Translations under genes and position numbers: made by a program | Assembly (NCBI RefSeq): GCF_000499385.1 | Contig: NW_013654631.1 | Span: forward strand, 1 to 16,818 | Length of the DNA stretch: 16,818 bases | Source of the DNA: Eimeria necatrix | Lineage: Eukaryota; Apicomplexa; Conoidasida; Eucoccidiorida; Eimeriidae | Direction of reading: 5' to 3' | Shown here: positions 15,517 through 16,818 of the stretch, in pieces | Layout: every line of letters starts with the position of its first letter | Numbering within the stretch: position 1 is the stretch's first letter | Notes under the pieces: model-generated | What the model was told of the DNA's origin: nothing | Seen by the model: the letters and a program-made list of their open reading frames with translations, nothing else | Database searches by the model: none

Positions 15517-16521
15517 GCGGCGGCAGCGTGGAGGGGCTGGCGCAGAGCTTTTCGGGACTTATGTTTCCGGTGGCGGTCTCCGCGACTGGGATCGTCTCCG
15601 GGATCGCCTCGGTGCTGCTTGTGCGGCTTTTTGTCTCCGCCAAAAACTTCAAAGGAGTCGAAAAGTCCCTCAAGAGTCTCCTTTACGTCGCCACGCTTTT
15701 GGAGACTCCTTTGGTGCTGCTGGCGGCCTATTACTTCCTCCCCCCGCAGTTCGCCCTCGGCGGGATCGGGATCGCCTCTGGGATCGTCTCCAACGGCCCT
15801 GGGATCGTCTCCAACGGCCCTGGGATCGCCGGGATCGGGGCGGGATCGGTGGTTGTGGGGCGGTGGCAGGCGGCGGGTTGTGTTTTGGTGGGGTTGTGGG
15901 GCGGGCTGGGCCAGGGCTGCTGGACCTGCCACTTCACTTCCCTCGCCAGCAAAGCAGTGCAGCAAATTGCTGCAGCACAAAAACTCTCTGCAGCAACTGG
16001 CCTTATCTACGGCCTTGCCCTCGGCCAGTTCTCCACAATAGGCCCTGCAGCAGGCCTTGCTGCAGCAGCAGCCCTCGTCCACTTCCTCACCAACGGGGCC
16101 CCCCCACAGCCCCTGGGGGCCCCCCTGGGGGCCCCCCTGGGGGCCCCCCTGGGGGGCGACGCGGCCCTGGGGGCCCCCCTGGGGGCCCCCCTGGGGGCCG
16201 ACGCGGCCCTCGGGGCCCCCCTGGGGGCCCCCCTGGGGGCCCCCCTGGCGGCGGGGGCCCCCCTGGGGTCCCCCCTGGGAGCAGGGGCCCCCCTGGGGGC
16301 CCCCCTGGGGGCCCCCGGAGGGGGGGGGGCCCCCTATGGACTGGCCCTGGCAGCCCTGGGGGCCCTCGCGCCGCTGGGGGTGGCGCTTTCTTTGGACGCT
16401 TTTGGGCCCATCAGCGACAACGCCGGAGGAATTGCAGAAATGGCTTTGTTGGGAGAAGAGGCGCGAAGCAGGACAGACGGCGCTGGACGCAGCGGGGAAC
16501 ACGACGGCTGCTGTGGGGAAG
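11858..16521 (+). CDS. membrane-bound proton-pumping pyrophosphatase (V-PPase), 3' end beyond window
   Basis: Couples PPi hydrolysis to H+ transport into acidocalcisomes or vacuoles. Exons, phase-consistent: 11858-12019, 12137-12272, 12506-12793, 15217-16521 (donor AAG|GTGCAA); the gene continues past the window. Landmarks: N-terminal membrane helix ([19 protein letters not shown]); [36 protein letters not shown] with Trp split over a junction; [20 protein letters not shown]; the PPi/Mg-binding [12 protein letters not shown] and [20 protein letters not shown]; the second catalytic block [16 protein letters not shown] (about residue 589). GNTTAAVGK near the end has Ala where K+-independent enzymes have Lys, so it is the K+-dependent type. 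Insertions: poly-Ser at 15480-15516 and a Leu-Gly-Ala-Pro repeat at about 16100-16330. Reading [16 protein letters not shown] through to [10 protein letters not shown] needs a one-base frame change near 16479. Intron 1 (12020-12136) has no stop in frame and could be retained as Ser/Gln-rich sequence. Confidence 0.9.
12020..12136 (+). other. V-PPase intron 1 (AGC/CAG-rich)
   Basis: GTGAGCCGCAGCAGC ... GTGCAG. It is 117 bases, divisible by 3 and stop-free, so splicing or translation as poly-Ser plus poly-Gln would both keep the frame. The strong donor and the family alignment favour splicing. Confidence 0.6.
12273..12505 (+). other. V-PPase intron 2, bounded by CTG tracts
   Basis: GTGAGCTGCTGCTG at the start and CTGCTGCTGCAG at the end, with CAG/CAACAG tracts between. 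Splicing joins T and GG into the conserved Trp codon of the WTM.AF motif, which strongly supports both sites. Confidence 0.85.
13153..13300. repeat. telomere-core dispersed repeat, copy A
   Basis: Begins GAGCTGCTGGCAGCAATGCA, continues with an AAACCCT tract (13183-13222), then GGCGGTGAGGAGAGAGGG...AAGTGGAG(A)ATTAGTTC and ends AGTGCTTTTCAAC. It matches copy B at 16659-16818 over both flanks of the telomere tract. Confidence 0.85.
13330..13680. repeat. GTGGCAGTAAGGAGTTTAGTAAGGA minisatellite
   Basis: Variable units built from GAGTTTAGTAAGGA and GTGGCAGT, within V-PPase intron 3. Related GTGGCAGT or GGGGAGTGTTAGT units occur at 12936-13017 and 13681-14060. Confidence 0.85.
14070..14760. repeat. 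GGGGACTCTTAGT minisatellite
   Basis: About 50 units of 13-14 bases, mixing GGGGACTCTTAGT, GGGGACTGTTAGT and GGGGACTGGCAGT. The plus (transcribed-sense) strand is strongly G-rich with runs of four or more G. It is followed at 14762-14900 by GTTGAGACTTTTA and GAGTTG units. Confidence 0.9.
14955..15216. repeat. CTG / GCAGCAACAACTG interrupted triplet tract at the exon 4 acceptor
   Basis: CTG runs interspersed with a tandem unit of about 28 bases, GCTGCTGCGAAGCAACAACT, ending directly in the acceptor CTGCAG. CTG and CAG words alternate, so local hairpins are possible. Confidence 0.8.
15480..15516 (+). repeat. (AGC)n encoding poly-Ser in the V-PPase
   Basis: Twelve in-frame AGC Ser codons followed by GGC, between [12 protein letters not shown] and [12 protein letters not shown], in a loop after the DLFGSFAE catalytic segment. 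Confidence 0.9.
16100..16330 (+). repeat. CTGGGGGCCCCC repeats encoding Leu-Gly-Ala-Pro in the V-PPase
   Basis: About 17 twelve-base units, in frame, inserted between membrane segment [17 protein letters not shown] and the next one, [18 protein letters not shown]. It replaces what is normally a very short connection. Confidence 0.85.
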
Positions 16522-16525
16522 GTGC

Positions 16526-16580
16526 AAACCCTAAACCCTAAACCCTAAACCCTAAACCCTAAACCCTAAACCCTAAACCC
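16526..16580. repeat. telomere-like AAACCCT tract starting inside the V-PPase exon 4 donor region
   Basis: Eight AAACCCT units. The exon ends GGGAAG and the intron begins GTGCAAACCCTAAACCC, so the tract starts within five bases of the splice site. Confidence 0.9.
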
Positions 16581-16658
16581 TAAGCCCTAGCGTAGTTGTA
16601 GCAGTAGACTCAAGCCCTAGCAGAATTGAATTTAGTGAGTCCGGTGAAGGGCGCTAGT

Positions 16659-16818
16659 GAAGCTGCTGGCAGCAATGCAAATGCATTCAACCTAAACCCT
16701 AAACCCTAAACCCTAAACCCTAAACCCTAAACCCTAAACCCTCGCGGTGAGGAGAGAGGGAATAAAAGTGGAGTATTAGTTCATCATATTTAAAACTTCA
16801 TTTTTAGTGTTTTTCAAC
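16659..16818. repeat. telomere-core dispersed repeat, copy B
   Basis: AAGCTGCTGGCAGCAATGCA, a telomere-like tract at 16690-16742, then CGCGGTGAGGAGAGAGGG, AAGTGGAG, ATTAGTTC and AGTGTTTTTCAAC. It is cut by the window end and is homologous to copy A in intron 3 of the same gene. Confidence 0.85.

Noticed and set aside
1..16818. True subtelomere or chromosome end
   Set aside because: The telomere-like tracts are short, occur in both orientations, and lie within introns of housekeeping genes, so they are interstitial.

Overview
The window looks like nuclear DNA of a coccidian apicomplexan, most probably Eimeria, from a repeat-rich chromosome segment. The reasons are the very many CAG/CTG tracts that can be read as poly-Gln, poly-Ala, poly-Ser or poly-Leu, the internal telomere-like (AAACCCT/TTTAGGG)n tracts, and short exons split by introns that are mostly simple repeat. 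No prokaryotic-style operon, rRNA, tRNA, CRISPR array or transposase gene was seen.

Three conserved housekeeping genes could be reconstructed exon by exon from splice sites, codon phase and family motifs. (1) Left edge, minus strand: thiamine pyrophosphokinase. Two exons are visible (739-1824 with an uncertain 5' limit, and 69-204), and the gene leaves the window on the left. (2) Middle, minus strand, about 3422-9146: a eukaryotic-type tRNA dimethylallyltransferase (MiaA/TRIT1/Mod5 family) in at least 13 exons. It ends in a C2HC zinc finger and every junction is phase-consistent. (3) Right, plus strand, 11858 to past the right edge: a membrane-bound proton-pumping pyrophosphatase (V-PPase, K+-dependent type) in at least four exons. 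One of its introns is 2.4 kb of minisatellite. The reading frame carries a one-base insertion near 16479 relative to the family.

Layout: 1-738 TPK exon and a repeat-filled intron; 739-1824 TPK exon; 1825-3421 mostly unassigned DNA with telomere-like tracts, a (TGCA)n array and orphan exon candidates; 3422-9146 tRNA-IPT; 9147-11857 divergent intergenic region with (CTAG)n, GGGGGCCCCC and telomere-like repeats; 11858-16818 V-PPase.

The three genes have no evident shared pathway. TPK makes the cofactor thiamine diphosphate, the IPT makes i6A37 on tRNA, and the V-PPase acidifies acidocalcisome- or vacuole-like compartments. The most interesting content is the repeat ecology: a recurring perfect palindrome GGTGTACGTACACC, often close to splice acceptors; telomere-like tracts that abut or even form splice donors; a telomere-containing module of about 150 bp duplicated in two introns of one gene; and a separation of repeats by unit length, with multiples of 3 in exons and 4-, 7- and 13-14-mers only outside them.
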